64,000 bases of DNA, taken from the NCBI GenBank assembly GCA_951802425.1, contig OX637805.1:1302001-1366000 (forward strand), written 5' to 3'. This document shows, in pieces, positions 32,010 to 42,840 of this stretch. Every line of letters starts with the position of its first letter. Within the stretch, counting starts at the first letter, position 1. Position numbers and translations under genes: made by a program. The DNA is from Clavaria fumosa. Its lineage: Eukaryota > Basidiomycota > Agaricomycetes > Agaricales > Clavariaceae. The notes beneath the pieces are model-generated. The model was not told the origin of the DNA, did no database searches, and was given only the letters and a program-made list of their open reading frames with translations.

Positions 32010-35000
32010 GTCCGAACTGGAGTCTCAGGAGTAGATATCCCAGCCCCCCTCCCGTCCCTGTACCCGCAGCTAGTATCCCAAAATACACTATCTTGCAGCG
32101 GAGACACACCCGGATTGGGGCTGAGGTGAAGGACAAAGCGGAAATGGAAACCGCTAAAAGTGAAATACCGAAAAGAGAAAAGGGGACTAGCAGCCAAGTG
32201 GAGCCAACAAAGCACCTTGCAGAGGTGCTGAAGGACACCCTATTGCGTATGCCCCGAGAGCTCTCCATCCAGGTGCACCTGGAGGCTCTCAGCACTGGCA
32301 AAGGGGCAACTACGAAAGCCCTTGTCGACTCAGGCTGCACCAACTGCTTTATGGACTTGGAGTGGGCGAAAAAAGTGGGATTGGAACCATCTCCCTTGCT
32401 GAATCCAATCACCATGTATAATGTGGATGGAACACAGAACAGAGATGGTAAGATCCGGTATGGGATGGAGCTGCTTGTGACGGTTGGCAACCACCAGGAG
32501 CGGATCCACTTCCTGCTAGGGAAGACTCAGTCCCACACGGCGATCCTTGGGCATGATTGGCTAAAGCGTCATAATCCAGAGATTGACTGGGTGAAAGCTG
32601 AAGTAAAGCTCACCCGCTGCCCCAACTCCTGTGCCTCCTCCCCACACAGCCACCGGTCCCCTGTTCGACCCTCAGGTCCACCAAAAGCGAGTACCCTGGC
32701 CTCGGCCAGTATCCCGGACACCCGTTTTCCCAACACTGGCCCTACCCCTGATTGGCCCAGCCGCTACCCTTTGGTTTTTAGTGAAGCAAAGTGGGATGAG
32801 CTCCCCCGCTCCCGCCCTGACTTTGATATCAAAATCGAGTTTAAAACAGACCCTGGACACCTCTCATCTAAGCTATACTCTCTGACGCGAGAAGAGATGG
32901 TGGAAATGAATCGCTGGGTGGATGAGCAGCTAGCTTCTGGACGAATCCGACCTTCGAAGTCCCCGTACGCGAGCCCCTTCTTCTTCAAACGTGAGAAGGA
33001 CAAGCTGCGGCCGATTATCGATTACTCTAGGCTGAACTCGTATCTAATCAAAGACAAGTACCCCCTCCCCCTCATACGAGACACTGTGGATGTGTTAAAG
33101 GGGGCGACCATCTATTCCAAGATTGATGCAAAGGGAGGTTTCCCATCGATGCAGGTCTGGCCAGAACATCAGCACCGCTGTGCTTTCCTAACGCCCCGTG
33201 GACTCTTCGAACCGGCAGTTATGTGGTTTGGGCTGCAGAATGCACCTGCAACCTTCCAGCGCTTCATGAACCATGTGTTGAGAGAAGAGATTGCAGGGGG
33301 GCATGTCCGAGCCTATGTCGATGATGTTATAGTGTTTGCAGAGGATTTGGCTACACATCGGTATTGGATGGATCGGGTCTTGAAGAAGTTTGGGGAGAAT
33401 GGCCTGTGTCTCAGACTCAGCAAGTGCGAGTTCGAGAAGAGTGAGGTTTTCTTCCTGGGGATGAAGATCTCCCACAACTGTCTAGAGCATGACCCAGCTA
33501 AAGGCGCGGCGATCCGTAACTGGCCCAGACCGAAAAATGTGAAAGAGGTACAAAGATTCAACGGGATGCTGAACTACCTCCGCCGGCACATCCCAAATCT
33601 CTCTGCCCAGGCAAAACCACTCTTCCGGCTGACAGGGAAAGTCCCGTGGAGATGGGAGGAGGAGGAGGAAGCAGCCTTCCAAGATCTCCGCCTGGCACTA
33701 GTATCAGCCCTGGTCTTGGCTCTACCACAAGACAAAGGGAGATGGAAGGTAGAAACAGATGCGAGCAACTTGGCGACTGGAGGAGTTCTCTCACAGCAGC
33801 AGGTGGATGGGACTTGGAGAGTTGTAGACTACATCTCCAAAGCCCTCACTGCAGCTGAGAAGAATTACGATGTGTACAACAAGGAGTTCCTGGCTGTAAT
33901 CCGGGCACTACGCGAGTGGCGGGCTTACCTGATTGGGGTGGAAGAGACTATCGAAATCTGGACGGACCATGCTAACCTCCAGTACTTCCGGAAGCCCCAG
34001 AAGTTGAAACCGAGGCAGGTCCATTGGGTTGGAGAGCTCCAGTGCTTTGACTTCGAGATCAAGTACCGTACTGGGAAGTCAAACACGAAAGCGGATGCAC
34101 TCTCACGGAGGCCAGACTATGGAGAGATGGTGGAGGAGGATGCACCAGTACAGGTCTTCCCAGAGGCTGAGACCCGCACATCGTTCACATCGGATATGGA
34201 GACGCTACTCCAGAAAAACAGTGCGGTATATGTGCAGAAGCCGGAGGAGCTTGATGATGAGTGGACGAGAGATCGGATGGGACTCTGGCGGAAGGCAGAA
34301 ATCACTTGGGTGCCCCCAGAAGCACGTGAGGCAGTGCTCACCTTTGAGCATGACCTCCCCATCGCAGGACACCCTGGTCCACGGAAACTGAGGGCGGCTC
34401 TGCTGAGGTCCTATTGGTGGGTGGGCATGGTGAAGGATTCCAATCGGTATGCAGGTGGATGTGAGACATGCCAACGAATCAAGCCTGATCGTACCAGGCG
34501 CGCCGCTCCGCTCCATCCACACCCTGTCCCTGAGAGCCCCTGGGCAGTCATCTCTTGGGACATTGTTGGACCTTTCCCCCTCTCACGTGGTCACAACGCG
34601 ATCCTTGTCATTGTCGACAAGTTTACAAAACGAACTCTCATCGAAGCTATTGGCCTTGACCTCACGGGACTTGGTGCTGCTCGGATCCTTCGAGACCGGG
34701 TCTTCCGCGACCATGGAGTCCCGCAGAAAGTTGTGAGTGACCGGGGAACCCAATTTGTGTCCAGATTCATGAGGGAGTTTTATGGGATGATTGGAGTTAA
34801 GGCGAACCCGAGCACTGCCTTCCACCCACAAACAGATGGACAGACAGAGCGGGTCAATCAGGAGGTTGAAGTGTATCTCCGGGCCTATGTTGACCATCTG
34901 CAGGATGATTGGGCAGAGTGGCTATCCACAGCCGAATTCGCGTTCAATAACCGTGAGCACTCAGCCACTGGATTCACACCTTTCTATCTGGAGTATGGCC

Positions 35001-35629
35001 GGCACCCTTGGAATGGTGGTATCCGGCCGCCCTCTGAAGTGAACCCTGCAGCAGACGAGTGGATGGCCAAGCTCACGGAATCCCGAAGAGCAGCCAGGGA
35101 TGCAATGGGGAAGGCGGCAGATGCGATGAAGGCTAGCTATGATAAAGGAAAGCGCCCGAGTCGTGAATACTCAAAGGGGGACTTAGTCTGGCTGGATACC
35201 CGGAACCTGAAAATGGATCGACCATCCAAGAAGCTTGACAACAAGCGGGCTGGACCCTTCACCATCGAAGAGAAGGTTGGACCAGCAGCATACCGACTCA
35301 AGCTCCCCCGAGCATGGCGCATTCACCGGGTTTTCAATGAGTTGCTACTCACCCCGTATATTGCTCCCTCTTTCCCTTCCCAGAACTTGCCTCCACCCCC
35401 ACCCCCCACGATTGACGATGACCACTTGGAGTATGAGGTGGAGGAAATTCTTGATGTCAAGAAGGTTGGACGGGGAGTGAAGTATTTGGTGAAGTGGTTA
35501 GGATACCCTGCAGAGGAGAACACTTGGGAACCTCGTCGCAACCTCACTAACGTTGCACTGTTGCTCCGGGACTTCTTCCAGCAATACCCTGACAAGGCGA
35601 AGTTGGCAGGTCGAGACGCCCAGCCTTAA
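32006..35629 (+). CDS. pol: Pol polyprotein of element B
   Basis: This is a 1207-codon frame, open from 31979 without an ATG at the junction, so it is presumably made as a gag-pol fusion. The order is protease (DSGC at about residue 108; AILGHDWL), then RT (YVDD at about 437-440). RNase H follows (ETDASNLATGG...TDHANLQYF), then the integrase zinc-finger region (H..., CETCQRIK). The integrase DDE triad is at D852, D912 and E948 with the expected 35-residue gap. A chromodomain ends the protein (EYEVEEILDVKKVG, YLVKWLGYP). No interruption is seen. The chromodomain is expected to direct integration to methylated heterochromatin. Confidence 0.95.
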   Translation: MSPNWSLRSRYPSPPPVPVPAASIPKYTILQRRHTRIGAEVKDKAEMETAKSEIPKREKGTSSQVEPTKHLAEVLKDTLLRMPRELSIQVHLEALSTGKGATTKALVDSGCTNCFMDLEWAKKVGLEPSPLLNPITMYNVDGTQNRDGKIRYGMELLVTVGNHQERIHFLLGKTQSHTAILGHDWLKRHNPEIDWVKAEVKLTRCPNSCASSPHSHRSPVRPSGPPKASTLASASIPDTRFPNTGPTPDWPSRYPLVFSEAKWDELPRSRPDFDIKIEFKTDPGHLSSKLYSLTREEMVEMNRWVDEQLASGRIRPSKSPYASPFFFKREKDKLRPIIDYSRLNSYLIKDKYPLPLIRDTVDVLKGATIYSKIDAKGGFPSMQVWPEHQHRCAFLTPRGLFEPAVMWFGLQNAPATFQRFMNHVLREEIAGGHVRAYVDDVIVFAEDLATHRYWMDRVLKKFGENGLCLRLSKCEFEKSEVFFLGMKISHNCLEHDPAKGAAIRNWPRPKNVKEVQRFNGMLNYLRRHIPNLSAQAKPLFRLTGKVPWRWEEEEEAAFQDLRLALVSALVLALPQDKGRWKVETDASNLATGGVLSQQQVDGTWRVVDYISKALTAAEKNYDVYNKEFLAVIRALREWRAYLIGVEETIEIWTDHANLQYFRKPQKLKPRQVHWVGELQCFDFEIKYRTGKSNTKADALSRRPDYGEMVEEDAPVQVFPEAETRTSFTSDMETLLQKNSAVYVQKPEELDDEWTRDRMGLWRKAEITWVPPEAREAVLTFEHDLPIAGHPGPRKLRAALLRSYWWVGMVKDSNRYAGGCETCQRIKPDRTRRAAPLHPHPVPESPWAVISWDIVGPFPLSRGHNAILVIVDKFTKRTLIEAIGLDLTGLGAARILRDRVFRDHGVPQKVVSDRGTQFVSRFMREFYGMIGVKANPSTAFHPQTDGQTERVNQEVEVYLRAYVDHLQDDWAEWLSTAEFAFNNREHSATGFTPFYLEYGRHPWNGGIRPPSEVNPAADEWMAKLTESRRAARDAMGKAADAMKASYDKGKRPSREYSKGDLVWLDTRNLKMDRPSKKLDNKRAGPFTIEEKVGPAAYRLKLPRAWRIHRVFNELLLTPYIAPSFPSQNLPPPPPPTIDDDHLEYEVEEILDVKKVGRGVKYLVKWLGYPAEENTWEPRRNLTNVALLLRDFFQQYPDKAKLAGRDAQP

Positions 35630-35640
35630 GAGGGGGGTGA
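35628..35640 (+). other. Polypurine tract of element B
   Basis: AAGAGGGGGGTGA directly before the 3' LTR, the standard primer for plus-strand synthesis. Confidence 0.75.
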
Positions 35641-35945
35641 TGTCAGGATCGCTTACATAAGCAGGTTGGAAAGGCCAAGAAAGGATCGCAAAAGAGTTGC
35701 AGGAAGTTTGCGGACGAGTCACGTGACCCGAACGGGTGGTGGCTTACATAATGGGAAAATCACGTGACCCGGGCCTGGACGCATCACGTGACGCACGGGG
35801 TCCGAGCGTGGGAACGCCAGCAACTCCCGAACCGCTCGCTATATATACTATGTCGCTTTCTTACTTGTACCCTTTTCCCCTTATGTTAGTATCGTCATCA
35901 TCGACCTTATGTTAAGTTGTGTGAACCGTGAGACTAAGTCTGACA
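35641..35945 (+). repeat. 3' LTR of element B
   Basis: 305 bp, same length as the 5' LTR with no indels. All seven differences are CG against TG or CA (including one TG/CA pair), so the element is young in other respects. Confidence 0.92.
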
Positions 35946-36544
35946 CTTCACTTCAGAGTATCCCCCAAGAGACACATTCTGAGCTATCTTCCTGAGAACT
36001 TTTCCTAACTTCACCAAACTTTGCACATGTCTTTATGTATACATTGTCAGCTATTTGACCACAGGAATATGTGATTTGACAAAGGGGGCTATCTGGGGAG
36101 AGATTTTGAGAATTTTGGGAAAATAGACGTGGGGAATCTGTAGATCTGCACCAAATATTATGGGCCTTTGCATGACTGTATTAGATGTCATAAGCTGTAA
36201 TCTGATGGCTGGAATTTTCAATCCAACCAATGGTCACTCTCCCAGGACAATAATACCCTGATTCCTATTAATGTATTCCAGAGAGGGGATTGAGATGGTG
36301 GGTGGGTAGTTAAAACTAATCCACACCCTTGCCATATACCCACAGGTAGTATGTGGGTCCTCCAGTTATCTAATCCATTTTCAAGCCAGGGTACTGCAGA
36401 ACTGAGGACAAATGAATATATTTTGTGTATTTTGCAAATTGCAGCTGAACGAAAGGAGGTACAGACATATAGTTTCCAGAATCAGAATCTGCTGAATTTT
36501 AGCGATTTTTTGATATATAATTTGTCTAGTTTGTAAGCCATGCA

Positions 36545-36800
36545 AAAAAGTTGAGTCAAAATGGTGTAGAGCCCACCATATTTCTACCTTGAGTCGATAT
36601 GGTGTAGAGCCCACCATATTTGTGCCTTGAGTCAAAATGGTGTGGAGCCTACCATATTTCCACCTTGAGTCGAAATGGTGTGGAGCCTACCATATTAGAG
36701 CTGAAGATATGGTGAGGTATACACTATACATGGCCATATGGTGTGGAGCCTACCATATTAGAGCCCAAGATATGGTGGGGTGTACACTATACATGCCCAA
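36545..36800. repeat. ATATGG repeat, right arm of F (short version)
   Basis: Inverted counterpart of 28780-29425 with about one third of the units (GTGTGGAGCCTACCATATT type). Confidence 0.8.
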
Positions 36801-36949
36801 TATGGTGTGGGGAAAACAGTCAAATACAGCTGGCTGTACTTTCATTTGGCCCTATTTACGTGATAGGTTACACAGCCGGGCTCGTGCGACTTATCCGGTC
36901 TAAAGTGAGAGCAAAGATGAAGGCAAGGTTAAGGAAGACCTTGACTGTC

Positions 36950-37560
36950 CTCCAAAAGACACATTCTGAGCTATCTTCCTGAGAACTTGGCCTAACTTCA
37001 CCAAACTTTAAAGATGTCTTCATGTATACATTGTCAGCTACTTGCTAACAGGAATATGTGATTTGATAAAGGAGGCTATCTGGGGAGAGATTTTGAGAAT
37101 TTTGGGAAAATAGACATGGGGAATCTGTAGTTCTGCACCAAATATTATGGGCTTTTGGATGATTGTATTAGATGTCATAAGGTGTAGTCTGATGGTTGTA
37201 ATTTGCAATATAACAAATAGCCATGCTCCCAGGCCAATAACACCCTAATTCCTAGTAATGGATTCCAGGGAGGTGACAGAGATGGTGGGTGAGTTGTGAA
37301 ACTAATCCACACCCTCCCCATATGTTAACAGGTAGTGGGTGTAGGTGTGTGTATCCTCTCCTATCCATTTTCAAGCCAGAGTACTGCAGAATTGTAGAAA
37401 AATGAATATTTTCTGTGGATTTTGCAAATTGACACTGAACCATGGCAGATACAAATGTGGGGTGTCCGGATCTGGAATCTCCTGATTTTTGCCGATCTTT
37501 TGGTGTATAAAAAGTCATATTTTGCAAGTCATGCAAAAAATTTCCCATGGTCATAGCAGC
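36950..37560. repeat. 600-bp arm unit of F, outer right copy
   Basis: Reverse complement of 28074-28680 with very few differences, including the mirrored 100-codon open frame (37252-37554, - strand). Confidence 0.75.
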
Positions 37561-37739
37561 TTACCAAAAGCAGCTATGCCTGGTTGGTAACCTGTACCTG
37601 AGGGACCAGGCACAGGGCTGCTCAATTTCGAGTTTTTGTTTTAATTTTTAGCATATTTTGTTTGCTATTGTTTGTTCAGTCATTCTTGCAATGGCCACCT
37701 ATTGTAATTACAATGATTTATTGCAAGGAATCTACATCA

Positions 37740-39190
37740 TTAACTGACTAGATCCACAGCTAATAGCTGTAACTAGTCTACCAGACCCACAGCAACTAGC
37801 TGCAACTAGTCCACTAAATCCACAGCTAGTAGCTGTAACTAATTCACCAGATCTACAGCTAGTAGCTGACTAGACCCACAGCTAGTAGCTGCAACTAGTC
37901 CACTAGGTCCACAGCTACTAGCTGCAACTAGTTCACTACATCTACAACTAATAGCTGTAACTAGTTCACTAGATCTACAGCAACTAGCTGCAACTAGTTC
38001 ACTAGATCCACAGGTAATGACTGTAACTAGTCCACTAGACCCACAGCTGGTAGCTGCCACTAGTCCACTAGGTCCACAATAACTAGCTGCAACTAGTTCA
38101 TTACATCTAAAGCTAATAGCTGTAACTAGTTCACTAGATCTACAGCAACTAGCTGCAACTAGTCTACTAGACCTACACCTACTAGCTGCAACTAGTTCAC
38201 TACATCTACAACCAATAGCTGTAACTAGTTCACTACATCTACAGCTAGTAGCTGCAACTAGTCCACTAGACCCACAGCTACTAGCTGTAACTAGTTCACT
38301 ACATCTACAGCTAATAGCTGCAACTAGTCTACTAGACCTACACCTACTAGCTGCAACTAGTTCACTACATTTACAGCTAGTAGCTGCAACTAGTCCACTA
38401 GGCCCACAGCTAGTAGCTGCAACTAGTCCACTAGACCTACACCTACTTACTGCACCTAGTCCACTAGATCCACAACTGGTAGCTGTAATTAGTCCACTGG
38501 ACCCACAGCTAGCAGCTGTAACTAGTCCACTAGGTCCACAGCTGGTAGCTTCAACTAGTTCACTAGATCCACACCTACTAGCTGCAACTAGTTCACTACA
38601 TCTACAACTAATAGCTGTAACTAGTTCACTAGATCTACAGCTAGCTGCAACTAGTTCATTACATCTAAAGCTAATAGCTGTAACTAGTTCACTAGATCTA
38701 CAGCAACTAGCTGCAACTAGTCTACTAGACCTACACCTACTAGCTGCAACTAGTTCACTACATCTACAACCAATAGCTGTAACTAGTTCACTATGTCTAC
38801 AGCTAGTAGCTGCAACTAGTCCACTAGACCCACAGCTACTAGCTGTAACTAGTTCACTACATCTACAGCTAATAGCTGCAACTAGTCTACTAGACCTACA
38901 CCTACTAGCTGCAACTAGTTCACTGCATTTACAGCTAGTAGCTGCAACTAGTCCACTAGGCCCACAGCTAGTAGCTGCAACTAGTCCACTAGACCTACAC
39001 CTACTTGCTGCACCTAGTCCACTAGATCCACAACTGGTAGCTGTAACTAGTCCACTGGACCCACAGCTAGCAGCTGTAACTAGTTCACTAGACCCATAGC
39101 CAGTACCTGCAACTAGTCCACCAGGTCCACACCTAGTAGCTGTAACTAGTTCACTAGATCCACAGCTATCAGCTGTATCTAGTATACTAG
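37740..39190. repeat. 33-bp satellite, right arm of F
   Basis: Reverse complement of the 26800-27890 array but longer (about 44 units). The block 38080-38440 is repeated nearly exactly at 38640-39000, showing a roughly 560-bp segmental tandem duplication inside the array. Confidence 0.85.
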
Positions 39191-39451
39191 TCCCCCATGT
39201 ACTACCTTTGACAAGTTAACTAGACAAGTTGACTGACCAAAAGGATTCCTTGTTCAGCTGTAGCTGCAAAGAGTACACTATGAATTATACCTAACTGCTG
39301 TGTCTAGTTAATTATTTGAGTCAGTACTACTGCAAACACCATTCCACCGAGATACAGACCGACCTTACTTTTGGCAACCTCCAAGACTGGCTATGCATAG
39401 ACATTTTCAAAGACCCACCCCGAATTTGGCTCGAAGACCTCGATTGAACAA

Positions 39452-40742
39452 ATGGCCGACGCTGCCCCCACACCTGCCCCTGCTCTTGCAGCGGCACCGA
39501 TAACACTGAACTTGAAGATCGCCCCCTACTCAGGGGAACGAGGAGAGTTCCAAACATTTCTTCGCAGCCTTCACCTGGAGTTTAGGGTGAATGCTGCCAG
39601 ATACCCCACGGACTTCCTCAAGGTAGTCTTTACCTTGAGCAATATGACTGAAGGCTACGCCGCCGAATGGGCAAATCAAGCAGCCATGGTTCTACTAGAA
39701 GAAGGAGGAGAAGAGGTCATTTGGGCGACCTTTGAAGCGAGAATGAGGGAGGCTTTCGCTCCCATCGAAGACCAAGCCTTGGCAGTCCAGAAGATCAACA
39801 TCTTCAGGCAGGTGCAGATGGATGCTGCACAATTCTTCCAGAAATTCGAGACACTCATGAACCAGGCTGGCTACGATGAAGAAACGCACTGGAATGTGAT
39901 CCATGCGTTACTGATGAGGGCCCTACACCCTAAATTGATGGAAAAAGTGCTCTCTTGCGCCGAGCAACCCGCAGATTACCAGGCCTTTCGGGTGCTCACA
40001 ATATGATTAGACCGCCAACACCAGTTGCACACAGCAGTGCAAAAAGAAATGCGAGCCCAAACGGCACCTGCTCCCCACCCCACCTGGAACCAACCTGCGC
40101 AACGACTACCCCCTCAGAACCGTTTCTGGCAGTCGCCACAGTGGCAACCGTAAGTGGCATACCCAGGACCGAACCAATGGGGAGCACCGACCCACCCAGC
40201 AACCCCAACAAGCGCAATGGCAACCACGTGCGCCGCAGCAGCAACAACAACAGCAAGGACTACCACCTGGACAATGGAACAGGCAGCCCCCACCTGGAAC
40301 GAGACAGGGAACCCCAATGGACACAAGCCGAGGGACTGGTCCCCATCGCCCCCTGATCTGCTATAACTGTGGGCAAGTCGGACACCCTGCACGGTTGTGC
40401 CCAGAGCCACCCCAATGTCGTGCCATGCCCAGACAACAAGCGAGACTCAGCAGTGCATTCAAAATGCGCTCGCCTCCCGGATACTACACGCCGCCCCCGT
40501 TTTCTCCATACCCAGTACCCGCCTATCCATCATCGCACCCAGCCTCTCTTACATCGTTCAACCCCTCTTATGCCGCCTCCATTACTACCCAGAATAACTT
40601 CGAGGAAATGGAGAATACCATCGCACAGTTGCGGGACCAACTGCACATTCAACAGAGACCCCGGGCACCAACTCCTGGGCCCGAAACCACCGAAGCAACC
40701 TCGAATGCTGGAGAACAGGATTTTCAGCAGGGATCCGCCTGA
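39452..40742 (+). pseudogene. gag: Gag of element A, broken
   Basis: The capsid domain is related to that of element B (YSGERGEFQTFLRSLHLEF near residue 30; MDAAQFFQKFETLMNQAG). The frame is cut by TGA at 40004-40006 (CGA would give Arg), by TAA at about 40151, and by a frameshift near 40190-40215. It then continues through a Gln-rich run to one CCHC knuckle (CYNCGQVGHPARLC, about 40359-40400) and a C-terminus ending DFQQGSA before TGA 40740. The start ATG lies four bases after the ORF0 stop. Confidence 0.85.
40718..40724 (+). other. Candidate -1 frameshift site G GAT TTT (element A)
   Basis: The gag frame reads CAG GAT TTT CAG. The heptamer ends 15 bases before the gag TGA at 40740, and the pol frame is -1 and open here. 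It matches element B in both heptamer and spacing. Confidence 0.55.
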
Positions 40743-42840
40743 GTGCTAAGGCCGGATCCTTATATATTGTCCCTGCCCACCATCATGTAAAGCAGCTTGT
40801 GAATCACATACCACTGTTCCCATTGCCAAAAGAGGCCGAGAGAGCTAAGCACACCCTCAAGGACCTCACCTCTAAGAAGCTCCCAGGATATAACGACGAT
40901 GTGGACTGGGACACTGATCCCAGAACCACATATGGGAAAGGAGGAGAACGACAATTGGATATGCCAGGATTTATAACTACACTGGACACCAAAGAGACCT
41001 ACGACATCAAACTGTTGGTTGACTCTGGCTGCACAATATCTGTTATGGACCTGGAGTGGGCCATCACTAGGAAAATAAATCTTACAAGACTCGAAACTCC
41101 TATAATATTCAAGAATATTGATGGCACCACAAATGTATCAGGGGCCTTCAAACATTCGGTAGCCCTACGACTCAACATTGGAGGCCACGTCGAAATCAAG
41201 CAGTTTCTACTGGGACGAGTTACTGGTCATTCGGCGATTCTGGGACACGATTGGCTTCGATACCATAACCCTAGTATCCAGTGGTTTGAAAAATATATCT
41301 GCTTCGACAAATGCAAAAAGAAAGACTGTCATATTGTGGATTACGGCCATGGCTTTCGAAACCTACATGATGCAACAACCACACTTGACTGGAAGGCCCT
41401 ATACCCCCTGGCGTTTGCTGGGAAGACTGGCCAGAAGTTACCCAAATCTCTACCGGGAATCGATTACAAGATCAAATTCAAAAACGACCCCGGTTTCTTG
41501 CGTTCGAAAGTCTACCCGCTTACCAGCAGAGAAGATGAAGCTTTGAAGGCATGGCTCAAAGAAAATTTAGAGAATGGATGGTTAGTGTGGGGAGAGTCAG
41601 ACTACGTCAGTCCCATCTTCTTCAAAGATGAAGGAGATAAACTGCGACCCATCATCGACTACAAATGGCTTAACTCATTCTGCATAAAAGACATATACCT
41701 GCTACCTAGGATCGACGAGACTGTGGCAAGCCTAAAGAAGGCTAAAGTGTTCACAAGCGTCGACGTGGAATGGGGCTACTGGAACGTCGCAATGGCTGAA
41801 TGGGCACAACATCTCGCTGCAATAATCACCAAATATGGCATGGTATGGCCCACCGTCATGCAATTCAGGCTAATGAATGCCCCATCGGTCTTTCAAAGAA
41901 GAATGAACTACATTCTTCGTACACTAGTAGCCACTGGAAAGGTATTTGTATACATCGATGATATTCTTGTCATGACAGAGACGATCGAGGAACATCGACA
42001 CCTACTACACAAAGTATTCAGAATACTCCAAAAAAATGACCTCTGTGTCTGGGAATCGAAGTGCAAAATAGAACAGCGAGAGGTCACGTTCCTAGGACTG
42101 CTAATTTCAGAAGGGAGCATTTGACACTCGCCCAAAAAATGTAGGGGCATAGCTGACTGGCCCGTACCGAGGAACAAACACACTCTCCAATGCGGAATCG
42201 GACTGTTAAACTACTTCTGAAGGTTTATACAGGGATTCGCTACTATTGCCAAGCCGCTCTACGAACTGTTGAGTGACAACACACCATACATCTGGGCAGA
42301 CCAGCAAGAACGTGCCTGGAGACGTCTCATCGACATATTGCAGAGCAACATGGTATTAGCAATCCTGCAGGATGAAGGCAAATGGAAAATGGAAGTAGAC
42401 GCAAGTAATTATGCCACCGGAGGAGTACTATCACAACAGCAATCCGACGGCGTCTGGCGACCAGTAGATTTTATTTCGAAAACCTTCTCCCTGGCGGAGA
42501 TGAACTATGCAACATATGACAAGGAGTTCTTGGCAATCATCAGAGGACTAGAGGAGTGGCGCCACTACTTGCTGGGTGCCAAGGACCCTTTTGAAATCCA
42601 CACTGACCATGCGAACCTTCAATATTTCCAAAAAAGTCAAAAAGTCAACCCTAGACGAACACAATGGCAATCAAAGTTACAGTGCTTCAATTTCGAAGTG
42701 AAGTATAAACCCGGAAAAACAAATATGAAAGCAGATGCACTCTCCCGACAACCAGACCACTGGGAAGGAACGGACAAATACGAAAAACCTACAGTACAGG
42801 TTTTCCCAGCCCATTGCCTTGCCACACTACTAATCCTTGA

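Larger units (their letters stand above)
30050..35945 (+). mobile_element. Ty3/gypsy retrotransposon B, 5.9 kb, apparently intact, TSD CTTCA
   Basis: Two 305-bp LTRs differ at seven positions (all CpG-type). CTTCA flanks both sides (30045-30049, 35946-35950). Gag and pol are open throughout, with protease, RT, RNase H, integrase and chromodomain. It sits at the hairpin tip of element F. This is the only copy in the window that could be autonomous. Confidence 0.95.
26672..39332. mobile_element. Element F: giant palindrome with about 3.4-kb inverted arms, TSD CAAACAC
   Basis: Ends are CAGTAGTACTGACTC and GAGTCAGTACTACTG, flanked by CAAACAC at 26665-26671 and 39333-39339. Arms 26672-30015 and about 35960-39332 are inverted copies along their whole length, apart from differing repeat numbers. 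Without Ty3 element B and a small LTR the native element is about 6.6 kb and folds into one hairpin with a loop of a few tens of bases. Each arm has a 33-bp satellite outside, then a conserved 600-bp unit, an ATATGG repeat, and a second diverged 600-bp unit. No transposase is seen. The transposon class is unknown; a 7-bp duplication is unusual. Confidence 0.85.
24600..39447 (+). pseudogene. ORF0 of element A, upstream of gag (three segments)
   Basis: An unrecognised reading frame of about 205 codons lies in 24600-24968, 26531-26671 and 39340-39447. It is cut by solo LTR D1 and palindromic element F. The pieces hold 123, 47 and 36 codons and join in phase once one copy of each target duplication is removed. 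One TGA (24897-24899) interrupts it, and no ATG is seen at the start (TAG at 24597). The product is acidic (LSEVAAKEAF, YYSTLEELEDN, DIFKDPPRIWLEDLD), with no motif I know. Its stop lies four bases before the gag ATG, which suggests reinitiation or a translated leader. The exact start is unknown. Confidence 0.5.
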
